Origin: Paludibacter sp.
GTDB lineage: Bacteria > Bacteroidota > Bacteroidia > Bacteroidales > Paludibacteraceae
Assembly (NCBI GenBank): GCA_029973975.1
Contig: JARKQF010000139.1
Location: forward strand, 1 to 43,786
Reading direction: 5' to 3'
DNA: 43,786 nt
In this document: piece after piece, positions 1 through 6,850 of the stretch
Position numbering within the stretch: position 1 is the stretch's first letter
How the letters are laid out: each line of letters starts with the position of its first letter
Notes under the pieces: generated by a model
Database searches by the model: none
What the model was told of the DNA's origin: nothing
Seen by the model: the letters and a program-made list of their open reading frames with translations, nothing else
Position numbers and translations under genes: made by a program

Positions 1-14
1 TCAAATAAAACACT

Positions 15-62
15 TTCCTCACATTTTCGAAACATTTTTGTAATGCACCATCTTTACTTTTG
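15..62 (+). promoter_or_regulatory. Putative Pho-box promoter of the lipoprotein gene at 102
   Basis: A -7 box TACTTTTG lies at 55-62. Upstream are three in-phase 11-bp units: TTCCTCACATT (15-25), TTCGAAACATT (26-36) and TTTGTAATGCA (37-47). The last unit ends 7 nt before the -7 box, the same geometry as at the four other promoters listed. The TTTG in this unit is only 14 nt from the -7 box, too close for the usual Bacteroidota -33 element (19-21 nt), so an activator probably replaces -33 recognition. Assignment to PhoB is inference from the phoB and pit promoters, which share the motif. Confidence 0.6.
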
Positions 63-101
63 CAGCGATATTTCATGTCAAAAAATTAATTTGAAACAAA
101 A

Positions 102-1502
102 ATGAGAAAATTATTGCTGAATTTTGCTGTTGTATTGCTGAGTGCAATCACCGTATTTTCTTCCTGTGAAGAAAAAGTGGATCCGGATGCAGACCTGAAG
201 GAAAATCCTTATGAGGCTATTATTAAAACAAAAATTACCGGTACCCGTAATTTCGTGAAAGATTCTGTTTATATCCTGATCGGACAAATCAACGTGGAGG
301 GTGTATTGAATATCGAGCCGGGAACTATTATTAAAGGCGATAAGAAAACGAAAGGTACGTTGGTTGTTGTGCCTGGTGGACAAATATTTGCAGAAGGTAC
401 TCCAAATCAACCCATTGTGTTTACTTCGCGCATGAAGCCGGGCGAAAGGGCCGCAGGTGACTGGGGTGGTGTAATCTTGGTTGGAAAAGCGCCGGTTAAT
501 CAGTCGAACGCGACAGTTGAAGGGTTATCGAATCCGGTTGAGTATGGAACGGCCGCAATTCCGGAAAGAAATGAAAATGACAATTCAGGAGTGCTGAAAT
601 ATGTGCGTATCGAATTCTCGGGTATAGCTTTGCAACCTGATAAAGAAACGAACGGTTTGACGATGTGTGCTGTGGGAAAAGGAACGGAGATTTCTCATGT
701 TCAGGTTTCTTATGGTGGCGACGATTCTTTTGAATGGTTCGGCGGCAATGTGAATGCCAAATATCTGATTGCTTATCTGGGGCTTGACGACGATTGGGAT
801 GTTGACTTCGGATATTCCGGCAATGTGCAGTTTGGACTGAGCGTGCGGAATCCCCGTGTGGCCGACGTATCGGCATCCAATGGTTTTGAATCGGATAATG
901 ATGGCAGTGGATCGGCAGCTTCCCCGAAAACATCAGCTGTTTTTTCTAACATGACAGTTATTGGTCCACTGAAAACCACAAGTGATAAAAATGTGAATGC
1001 CAACTATGGTGCAGCCATGCATTTGCGTCGTAATACATCTATCTCCATCTTTAACTCGGTATTTGCCGGATGGCACACAGGATTGTTGCTCGATGCAACT
1101 ACCACTTATACAAATGCTACAAATGGTGATATGGCTTTACAGAATATAGCTGTTGTAGGTATCAAGGGCAAAGCGCTTGCAGGTGCTGCCGGTGTGACGG
1201 ACGAGAATGCTACTGCTTTCTTTAACACGCAGGCTTTCAATAATTCAATCATAGCCACTGTGGCAGATGCAAAAATCTCAAATTCATTCTTCAATGCATC
1301 GAAAGAGGGTAGCGAAGCGATTCCATCTTCTTTCCTGCCGGAAACCGGTTCTCCGCTGTTAAATACCGGAGCTTTTGCTCATGCTAAGTTGCAAAATGTT
1401 TTCTTTGATAAAACGGCAACCTACAAAGGCGCTTTCGGAGCAAGCGACTGGACAAAAGAGGCCTGGGTGAATTTTGATCCTCAAAATACCAACTATAGAT
1501 AA
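102..1502 (+). CDS. Surface lipoprotein with beta-rich (beta-helix-like) body, putatively phosphate-regulated
   Basis: 466 aa. A lipoprotein signal ends in FSSC with Cys22, followed by acidic residues (EEKVDPDAD), as in Bacteroidota lipoproteins exported to the cell surface. The body is rich in Gly, Asn and Thr and short beta-forming stretches (INVEGVLNIEPGTIIKGD, then repeated N-x-x-V/I-x-G patterns), suggesting a right-handed parallel beta-helix; no catalytic motif is visible. Proteins of this type are often annotated as hypothetical or wrongly as multidrug transporters, and in other Bacteroidota often sit next to TonB-dependent receptors. I cannot see what lies upstream of the window. The promoter at 15-62 has the same phased repeats as phoB and pit, which suggests induction at low phosphate. 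A hairpin terminator follows at 1570. Substrate or partner is unknown. Confidence 0.75.
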   Translation: MRKLLLNFAVVLLSAITVFSSCEEKVDPDADLKENPYEAIIKTKITGTRNFVKDSVYILIGQINVEGVLNIEPGTIIKGDKKTKGTLVVVPGGQIFAEGTPNQPIVFTSRMKPGERAAGDWGGVILVGKAPVNQSNATVEGLSNPVEYGTAAIPERNENDNSGVLKYVRIEFSGIALQPDKETNGLTMCAVGKGTEISHVQVSYGGDDSFEWFGGNVNAKYLIAYLGLDDDWDVDFGYSGNVQFGLSVRNPRVADVSASNGFESDNDGSGSAASPKTSAVFSNMTVIGPLKTTSDKNVNANYGAAMHLRRNTSISIFNSVFAGWHTGLLLDATTTYTNATNGDMALQNIAVVGIKGKALAGAAGVTDENATAFFNTQAFNNSIIATVADAKISNSFFNASKEGSEAIPSSFLPETGSPLLNTGAFAHAKLQNVFFDKTATYKGAFGASDWTKEAWVNFDPQNTNYR

Positions 1503-1569
1503 TACTAGAGAAATAAATCGATGTTTGTAATTTAACTTCAGGAGAAAGGAAGCTGGCCTTCCTGGTTTT

Positions 1570-1598
1570 AAAGTGCGGAACAATGGTTCTGCACTTTT
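1570..1598 (+). terminator. Hairpin terminator after the lipoprotein gene
   Basis: Arms AAAGTGCGGAAC (1570-1581) and GTTCTGCACTTT (1586-1597) pair with one mismatch around the loop AATG; a short T run closes the right arm. It lies about 70 nt after the stop at 1502. Confidence 0.6.
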
Positions 1599-1650
1599 GT
1601 AATACATATTAAATTTTCCGGAAGTGGTACGGTTGTGCCGGATACAGCGT

Positions 1651-1658
1651 TATATTTG
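1651..1658 (+). promoter_or_regulatory. -7 box of the YwqK-type gene
   Basis: TATATTTG matches the Bacteroidota -7 consensus TAnnTTTG, about 70 nt before the preferred ATG at 1729. No good TTTG 19-21 nt upstream is seen, and the phased 11-bp repeats found at the neighbouring promoters are absent here. Confidence 0.45.
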
Positions 1659-1728
1659 CAACAATAATCCGGATTTTAACTACTAAAGGCTCAATAAAAA
1701 CATGATATACATGAGAAAAATAATAAAC

Positions 1729-2196
1729 ATGAGAACAAAATACCTGTTTATTTTACTGTTAAGTTGTTCAGGTTTGTTTGCACAGCAGAACTCCATAGTA
1801 ATCAGCAATGGCATTTTCTTTACCGATGCTACACAAACAAAATTATATAGTGGTGAATATAAAGAGTTTTATGAAAATGGAGCATTGAAAGTGGAAATGA
1901 ACATCCGCGACGGGAAACCCGAAGGGGCTTACATTGTTTATTTCCCGAATGGTCGTCCGAATGAAGTGAGGGCATACCGCAATGGTGAGTTTCATGGTAT
2001 CTGGAGAACCTATAACGAAACAGGTATGCTGATAGCAGAAGCGGAATACCGAAACAACAAAAAACATGGTACCTGGCACGTGTGGGATGATACCGGCATT
2101 ATGCGCTATGAAATGCAATACAGTAACGGAAAAAAATCCGGCATCTGGTATATGTGGGATGAAAAAGGCAAATTAATCTCCGAAAAACAATATTAA
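1729..2196 (+). CDS. Secreted YwqK/MORN-like repeat protein
   Basis: 155 aa from the ATG at 1729. In-frame ATGs at 1702 and 1711 would extend the N-terminus, but the 1729 start gives a clean signal peptide ending LFAQQ. After it come about five imperfect repeats of roughly 23 aa with the pattern Y-x-N-G-x-x-x-x-E/G-x-x-Y-x-x-G-K-x-x-G-x-W (YENGALKVEMNIRDGKPEG, YNETGMLIAEAEYRNNKKHGTW, WDDTGIMRYEMQYSNGKKSGIW). This is the YwqK-type repeat, which databases often call an antitoxin, but no toxin partner is present, so that label should not be taken literally. It is a probable periplasmic or surface protein of unknown role, with its own -7 box. A palindromic repeat follows immediately. Confidence 0.75.
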   Translation: MRTKYLFILLLSCSGLFAQQNSIVISNGIFFTDATQTKLYSGEYKEFYENGALKVEMNIRDGKPEGAYIVYFPNGRPNEVRAYRNGEFHGIWRTYNETGMLIAEAEYRNNKKHGTWHVWDDTGIMRYEMQYSNGKKSGIWYMWDEKGKLISEKQY

Positions 2197-2198
2197 AT

Positions 2199-2230
2199 TT
2201 GTAGAGACGCATGGCCGTGCGTCTCTACAA
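2199..2230. repeat. Perfect 13-bp palindromic repeat (GTAGAGACGC type)
   Basis: TTGTAGAGACGCA (2199-2211) and TGCGTCTCTACAA (2218-2230) are perfect inverse copies around the 6-nt loop TGGCCG. The stem is GC-rich in an AT-rich spacer directly after the stop at 2196. I recall closely similar GTAGAGACGC...GCGTCTCTAC palindromes as dispersed repeats in several bacterial phyla, so this may be a mobile or REP-like element that also acts as a terminator. There is no T run. Confidence 0.7.
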
Positions 2231-2235
2231 TGGTT

Positions 2236-2294
2236 TATTTCACATTATTGTATAAACTCTGTCACATTTTTGTAATAATGTCGCCTTATTTTTG
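2236..2294 (+). promoter_or_regulatory. Putative Pho-box promoter of the small secreted protein at 2335
   Basis: The -7 box TATTTTTG is at 2287-2294. Phased 11-bp units upstream are TATTTCACATT (2236), ATTGTATAAAC (2247), TCTGTCACATT (2258) and TTTGTAATAAT (2269-2279); the last ends 7 nt before the -7 box. The 13-mer ACATTTTTGTAAT at 2264 also occurs at 32 upstream of the first lipoprotein, exactly 10 nt before the -7 box in both. Confidence 0.6.
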
Positions 2295-2334
2295 TATCGT
2301 AAAAATGTAAAACAACGATACAAAACATATCAAA

Positions 2335-2676
2335 ATGAAAAAAGTAATTCTATTGGTTATCGCGACATTGTTGGCATTCAGCAATAGCAACGCAAAAGGA
2401 AAAATTGAACAGGATATGCTTGTTGAGGTAGCTGCTTCAGGAAGTAAATTGCATGGCGTGGTACTCGATAAGCAAACTAATGAAAGTCTGGCAGGTGTTG
2501 CTGTGTATGTTGACGGACAAAAAGTGTATACGGATTTTGATGGAAACTTCACATTTAACAATATCTCGAAAGGAAAATATGAAGTTAAAATAAGCATGAT
2601 CTCTTATCAGGATCAAACTATAACAGTAGATACCAATAAAAACAAACCGCTTGAAATTCAGCTTAGTCAGCGTTAA
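2335..2676 (+). CDS. Small secreted protein: stand-alone carboxypeptidase-regulatory-like domain
   Basis: 113 aa. A signal peptide (about residues 1-20, ending near SNSNAKG) is followed by one beta-sandwich domain at about 38-112. The start KLHGVVLDKQTNESLAGVAVYVDGQKV and the centre DGNFTFNNISKGKYEVKIS are typical of the CarboxypepD_reg-like domain that normally forms the N-terminal extension of Bacteroidota TonB-dependent receptors; here it stands alone. The receptor encoded at 10178-12973 carries the same kind of domain. The gene has its own Pho-box-like promoter and its own terminator, so it is a monocistronic unit just upstream of phoB. The function is unknown; a role at the outer membrane during phosphate limitation is inference. 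Confidence 0.7.
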   Translation: MKKVILLVIATLLAFSNSNAKGKIEQDMLVEVAASGSKLHGVVLDKQTNESLAGVAVYVDGQKVYTDFDGNFTFNNISKGKYEVKISMISYQDQTITVDTNKNKPLEIQLSQR

Positions 2677-2700
2677 GATATTATATTTAATTTAATTGAG

Positions 2701-2734
2701 GCTGTTTCGTGAAAAGAACGAAACAGCTTTTTTT
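2701..2734 (+). terminator. Rho-independent terminator
   Basis: A perfect 10-bp stem, GCTGTTTCGT (2701-2710) with ACGAAACAGC (2718-2727), has a 7-nt loop and is followed by seven Ts. It separates the small secreted protein gene from phoB. Confidence 0.85.
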
Positions 2735-2794
2735 GTTGTGGTTGGTATTGCTGTTTCTCAGTATTGTATTGATAATCATAGAAAATCATGTACA

Positions 2795-2853
2795 TTTGTA
2801 ATATGAATGTAATATCTATTACATGTTGTCGAAATATTAACGAACTAAATTTG
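2795..2853 (+). promoter_or_regulatory. Putative Pho-box promoter of phoB (autoregulation)
   Basis: The -7 box TAAATTTG is at 2846-2853. In-phase 11-bp units upstream are TTTGTAATATG (2795), AATGTAATATC (2806), TATTACATGTT (2817) and GTCGAAATATT (2828-2838); the last ends 7 nt before the -7 box. The two distal units share TGTAATAT with exact 11-bp spacing. PhoB-family regulators bind 11-bp direct repeats (7-bp half site plus 4-bp spacer), so autoregulation is a reasonable inference. Confidence 0.6.
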
Positions 2854-2886
2854 TAACGGTTATTTATTCACGATTAATTTTTCAAT

Positions 2887-3576
2887 ATGAATCCTTACCG
2901 TATTTTAGTTGTAGATGATGAAGAAGATTTATGTGAGATTCTTCAGTTCAACCTTGAGACAGAAGGTTATGTCGTAGAAGTTGCATACAGTGCAGAAGAA
3001 GCCTTAAAACTGGATGTTTCATCCTTTCATCTGATATTACTGGATGTGATGATGGGCGAAATGTCCGGGTTTAAAATGGCCCGTTTGTTGCGCGACAACT
3101 CCCAAACAGCCAAGATTCCGATCATCTTCCTTACTGCCCGGGATACTGAGAATGACAAGTTGACCGGATTTAATATCGGTGCCGATGATTATATCCCTAA
3201 ACCTTTTTCCATAAGAGAAGTTGTGGCAAGGGTAAAAGCTGTGATTCGCAGGTATGCTGCACCTGAAGAAGAAAAACCGGAAGACAAGTTGCTGATGTAT
3301 GATGGCTTAGTTATGAATCTGGGTAATAAAAAGGTGGTCGTTGATGGGGAAGAAGTACAATTTACCAAGAAAGAGTTCGAAATTTTGAGGTTGTTTCTGG
3401 AGTACCGTAACCGGGTTTTTACACGTGATGAAATTTTATCACGCGTCTGGACGGAAGATGTAATTGTACTCGACCGTACAATAGATGTAAATATAACCCG
3501 TTTGAGAAAGAAAGTAGGCCAGTACGGAAAAAACATAGTAACTCGTCTGGGGTATGGTTACTGTTTTGAAAGCTGA
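2887..3576 (+). CDS. phoB: PhoB-like response regulator (OmpR family)
   Basis: 229 aa. The receiver domain (1-120) has the acidic pocket D10/D11, phospho-acceptor D53, T83 and K105 (the KPF motif). A winged-helix DNA-binding domain occupies about 130-229 and ends RTIDVNITRLRKKVGQYGKNIVTRLGYGYCFE, with the usual R-x-x-x-x-H/N-I-x-x-L-R-x-K pattern. It would act as a cytoplasmic transcription factor activated by the sensor kinase encoded 46 nt downstream. Its promoter carries the phased 11-bp repeats also found at pit, the TonB receptor and two surface-protein genes. The name PhoB rests on overall type and on the linked phosphate transporter; other OmpR-type regulators are possible, but the context favours phosphate control. 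Confidence 0.8.
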   Translation: MNPYRILVVDDEEDLCEILQFNLETEGYVVEVAYSAEEALKLDVSSFHLILLDVMMGEMSGFKMARLLRDNSQTAKIPIIFLTARDTENDKLTGFNIGADDYIPKPFSIREVVARVKAVIRRYAAPEEEKPEDKLLMYDGLVMNLGNKKVVVDGEEVQFTKKEFEILRLFLEYRNRVFTRDEILSRVWTEDVIVLDRTIDVNITRLRKKVGQYGKNIVTRLGYGYCFES

Positions 3577-3622
3577 AAAAGATTGAGATGTTTGTCCGGT
3601 AAAATTTTATCGGAAGACACGA

Positions 3623-5371
3623 ATGAAAATTAAATGTATGAAACTGAACAGGAGGTTGTTTTTGTATTTTTTCTCGACCTTTTTTATCCTGATGATTGTG
3701 GTCGGATTTTTCCAGTATCAGCGGGAAAAGGCGTTTCGTACGGAGCAACTGGATCAACTGTTGTCTACTTATAACCAAACAATTTATAAATTCATCGAAT
3801 TGAATCCATGGGACACAAAGTCTCTGTCTTCTTTTTTACAGGTCTTTCCCGACAGTAACCTCAGGGTGACAGTCATAGCGCCCGATGGTGGTGTTATGTA
3901 CGATTCTTATGTACCGGATGTCAGTCAACTTGAGAATCATATTGACCGGCCTGAAATTGCCGAAGCCATGGTCGATCCTTTAGGTAAAGGGGTATCTATA
4001 CGAAAATCGACATCAACTAATATCGATTTTTACTATTTAGCGCATAAATTTGATCATTTTTATGTGCGCAGTGCTTTGCCTTATAACATAGGACTGATTG
4101 TGATGCTGAAAGCTAATATGCATTTCCTGTACTTTATGGTTCTGGTGCTGTTGTTGGCTTCTCTGATGTTGTCTGTTATTTCCAAGCGTATAACACGTTC
4201 TATCGATCGCCTTCAGCTATTTCTTTCCAGTATTGAGAATGAAAAAGCTGTCGATTCGGAAATTGTTTTCCCGGAAGATGAGTTGGGACAAATCAGCAGT
4301 AATATCGTAAAAACGTATAAAAAACTCTGGAAAACTAAATCGCAGGTAAAAAAAGAGCGTGAGAAGCTGATTCAGCATCTTCAGATATCGCAGGAAGGGT
4401 TGGGGATATTTTCTGATGAAAAAAAAGAAATTCTGGTCAATTCACACTTTATATTGTATTCCAGAATCCTGACCGACACAAACCTCTACTCGGTTGAAGC
4501 ATTGTTTCTGATTCCTGAATTAGCTGAAATTAATGCTTTTGTTGATGAAGGGTTGCGAAGTAAAGAATTGAACCGCAAACGGATTACCATTGAGAAAAGC
4601 GGTAAAGTTTTTTTAATTCAATGTATTGTGTTTAAAGATGAAACTTTTGAAATTTCGATAAACGACATTACCGCTCAGGAACAGGAAAACCGGTTGAAAC
4701 GGCATTTGACTCAAAATATTTCTCACGAGTTGAAAACTCCGGTCAGCAGTATACTTGGATATATGGAAAGTATTGTTAGCAATCCAGATCTTACTCCGGA
4801 AAGACAACGGTTTTTTATTGAACGCTCCTTTCAGCAGGCGCAGCGTTTAACAGCTTTGTTACAAGATATTTCAACCTTGAATAAAATAGAAGAAAGTACA
4901 GCACTGTTTGAGAAAGAAATTGTAGATATTGCTGAAATTGTAAAAGATGTGTTGAATGATGTGCATCTACAACTTGAGGCTAAACGTTTTAAGGTGATAA
5001 ATAATTTTCCTGATGAATTAAAGATCATGGGGAACCGCTCACTGATCTATTCTATTTTCAGAAATTTGACTGATAATGCTCTGGCTTATGCCGGAACGAA
5101 TATAACCCTGGAAATGAGTTGTTATAGGGAAGATGAACAGTTTTATTATTTTTCTTTTTCTGATAACGGAAACGGTGTACCCGAAGAACATTTGGTTCGT
5201 ATTTTCGAAAGATTTTACCGGGTGGATAAGGGACGAAGCCGTAAAATGGGTGGAACTGGCCTGGGGCTTGCTATCGTTAAGAATGCAGTAATCCACCATG
5301 GCGGAACCATCACGGCAAAAAATATCAGTACAGGCGGACTGAACTATATTTTCTCATTAAAGAAAAACTGA
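3623..5371 (+). CDS. phoR: PhoR-like sensor histidine kinase
   Basis: 582 aa. TM1 is at about 12-30, a sensor region of about 130 aa follows, TM2 is at about 166-188, then a HAMP-like linker and a PAS-like region (about 250-355). The HisKA motif NISHELKTP has the phosphorylated His368. The ATPase domain has an N box (NLTDNA), G1 (DNGNGVPE), an F box (IFERFYRVDKG) and G2 (GGTGLGLAIV), so all kinase motifs are intact. It would autophosphorylate and control the PhoB-like regulator 46 nt upstream, with which it is co-transcribed. The start could also be the ATG at 3638. In E. coli PhoR reads phosphate through PstSCAB and PhoU; neither PstS nor a free PhoU is in this window, but the Pit protein has a PhoU-like tail. 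Confidence 0.8.
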   Translation: MKIKCMKLNRRLFLYFFSTFFILMIVVGFFQYQREKAFRTEQLDQLLSTYNQTIYKFIELNPWDTKSLSSFLQVFPDSNLRVTVIAPDGGVMYDSYVPDVSQLENHIDRPEIAEAMVDPLGKGVSIRKSTSTNIDFYYLAHKFDHFYVRSALPYNIGLIVMLKANMHFLYFMVLVLLLASLMLSVISKRITRSIDRLQLFLSSIENEKAVDSEIVFPEDELGQISSNIVKTYKKLWKTKSQVKKEREKLIQHLQISQEGLGIFSDEKKEILVNSHFILYSRILTDTNLYSVEALFLIPELAEINAFVDEGLRSKELNRKRITIEKSGKVFLIQCIVFKDETFEISINDITAQEQENRLKRHLTQNISHELKTPVSSILGYMESIVSNPDLTPERQRFFIERSFQQAQRLTALLQDISTLNKIEESTALFEKEIVDIAEIVKDVLNDVHLQLEAKRFKVINNFPDELKIMGNRSLIYSIFRNLTDNALAYAGTNITLEMSCYREDEQFYYFSFSDNGNGVPEEHLVRIFERFYRVDKGRSRKMGGTGLGLAIVKNAVIHHGGTITAKNISTGGLNYIFSLKKN

Positions 5372-5372
5372 A

Positions 5373-6578
5373 CTAATTGTTGTAGGCAACCCGGAAGCCT
5401 CTGGTACTATGATAACTGTCGGGGAAATGACTACGACGCATCGCAGAACGGGAATATAAACTGTTGATATACCAGCTTCCTCCGCGTGTAACTTTCATGG
5501 AACCCAATGCCGGTCCGGTTGGGTTAGTTTGTGCTGTTGTTGTATACATATCGTACCAGTCTCCGCACCATTCCCATACGTTTCCATGCATGTCATATAA
5601 GCCCCATGCGTTGGCAGGAAAAGAACCTACCTGACTTGTTCCGGTGGGTGATGTGGTATTCTGATTGGAGCAGCTTCCATAAGGCAACGCCCAATCGTAG
5701 CTTGCATCTGTATCAGAGAGACAATTGCCGGTGGAAAACGGGGTTGATGAACCGGCACGACAAGCATATTCCCATTCGGCTTCAGTCGGAAGTCTTCCTC
5801 CGGCATAGCGGGCAAACTCATCTGCACCATACCATGTTACATTGATAACCGGATGGTTTTCAAAACCCTTCACTGGTTCCCACCCTGTTGTCGTGTTAAA
5901 TGTCAGTCCTATTCTGGTTTCAGCAAGGATTAATACTTGTTCCGGATACAGTCCTGTACTGAATTTTCCATTACCCTTGACGTTGTTTGTGTTCAGAAAT
6001 AACGCAAATTGCTGATTGGTTATTTCATATTTGCTAAGTTTAAAAGCGTTCAATGTCACAGTGTGTTGGGTCTCATCATTGTTTCTGTTAGGTTCTGTAT
6101 TGGGACTGCCCATGACAAATGTTCCTGCCGGAATGGATACGGTTGAGATTTCAGGTACATAAGTTGAGAAAGCTACTTCATCGCCATAAAGGATTCCATT
6201 CTCATTAATTGCATAAGCCCTCACATAATACCTTAAATTAGGCTCAAGTCCGGTAATGTTGGAGATAAAATTACCTACACCGGCTCCGTCGCTTGTATGG
6301 TTGTCTTTGATGGTCGGATTGGGAGAAGTGCTCCAGCAGACTCCGCGCCCTGTAATGGTTACTTCAGCCCTGTTTTTTATTGTTCCGCCTGTATTTACAG
6401 ATGTGCGTATTGTTCCGCCGGACAGAGCGGACTCAATAGTGATGTTTGAAATGGGTTTTGTTGCTATGTTGGTCAGGAAACGAGGGTCGATAAATGATTC
6501 ACAACCACTTAACAATAAGACGATGACTATGGCTAAACTGTAAATCGCATTTTGTGAAGTAAAACCTCTTTTTTTCAT
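5373..6578 (-). CDS. Lipoprotein with FGE-sulfatase (SUMF1) fold, catalytic cysteines absent
   Basis: 401 aa from the ATG ending at 6578; an upstream ATG at 6626 would bury the lipoprotein signal. Lipobox LLSGC has Cys26. A fibronectin-III-like Bacteroidota domain follows (about 50-140, with RGVCWST and Y-Y-V-R-A-Y-A), then a SUMF1-type domain (about 150-401: PAGTFVMGS, LSKYEITNQQFALFLN, RLPTEAEWEYACRAG, GLYDMHGNVWEWCGDWY, RGGSWYI, STRGFRVA). In true formylglycine-generating enzymes the stretch after RGGSW holds two copper-binding cysteines; here it reads YINSLYS, so both are missing. It is probably a binding or structural protein rather than an oxidase, so it should not be paired with the sulfatase maturase at 17820. 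It converges on phoR, with stop codons almost touching. Confidence 0.8.
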   Translation of the reverse strand: MKKRGFTSQNAIYSLAIVIVLLLSGCESFIDPRFLTNIATKPISNITIESALSGGTIRTSVNTGGTIKNRAEVTITGRGVCWSTSPNPTIKDNHTSDGAGVGNFISNITGLEPNLRYYVRAYAINENGILYGDEVAFSTYVPEISTVSIPAGTFVMGSPNTEPNRNNDETQHTVTLNAFKLSKYEITNQQFALFLNTNNVKGNGKFSTGLYPEQVLILAETRIGLTFNTTTGWEPVKGFENHPVINVTWYGADEFARYAGGRLPTEAEWEYACRAGSSTPFSTGNCLSDTDASYDWALPYGSCSNQNTTSPTGTSQVGSFPANAWGLYDMHGNVWEWCGDWYDMYTTTAQTNPTGPALGSMKVTRGGSWYINSLYSRSAMRRSHFPDSYHSTRGFRVAYNN

Positions 6579-6792
6579 TGTAAAGTAATTTGGTAAGATT
6601 GTTTTAAAACAGGTAAATATATTCAATTGTATATTCTTCGTTTAATTGCCACAAAGATATGAAATTACCATGAAAATTAACTTCATTTTAGAGTTGTGTT
6701 AACAATATTTCAGATAATAATTGCGTAATTAATAATTGTAAGAATTGCAACGGAATAATGTCTCATTTAAAACGTGTTTTTTAAATATTTTT

Positions 6793-6800
6793 TATCTTTG
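6793..6800 (+). promoter_or_regulatory. -7 box of the SDR gene at 6851
   Basis: TATCTTTG matches TAnnTTTG. No clear TTTG lies 19-21 nt upstream and there are no phased Pho-like repeats. The 6579-6850 spacer is otherwise AT-rich with no recognisable element. Confidence 0.4.
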
Positions 6801-6850
6801 CAATAGCTTATTTTGCTGAAATGTCTTGTGTTTTAATTTTATAACTCATT

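Noticed and set aside
1596-1606. TTTGTAATACA upstream of the YwqK-type gene as a further Pho-box unit
   Set aside because: It is not in the 11-bp register set by the -7 box at 1651 (off by 4 nt), it overlaps the tail of a terminator hairpin, and no neighbouring unit is present.
1729-2196. YwqK-type protein as the antitoxin of a toxin-antitoxin pair
   Set aside because: It has a signal peptide and there is no small partner gene on either side; the database label is not supported here.
5531-5845. Open frame on the plus strand inside the SUMF1-fold gene
   Set aside because: Opposite-strand shadow of a well-supported gene; composition and sequence show no protein-like features.
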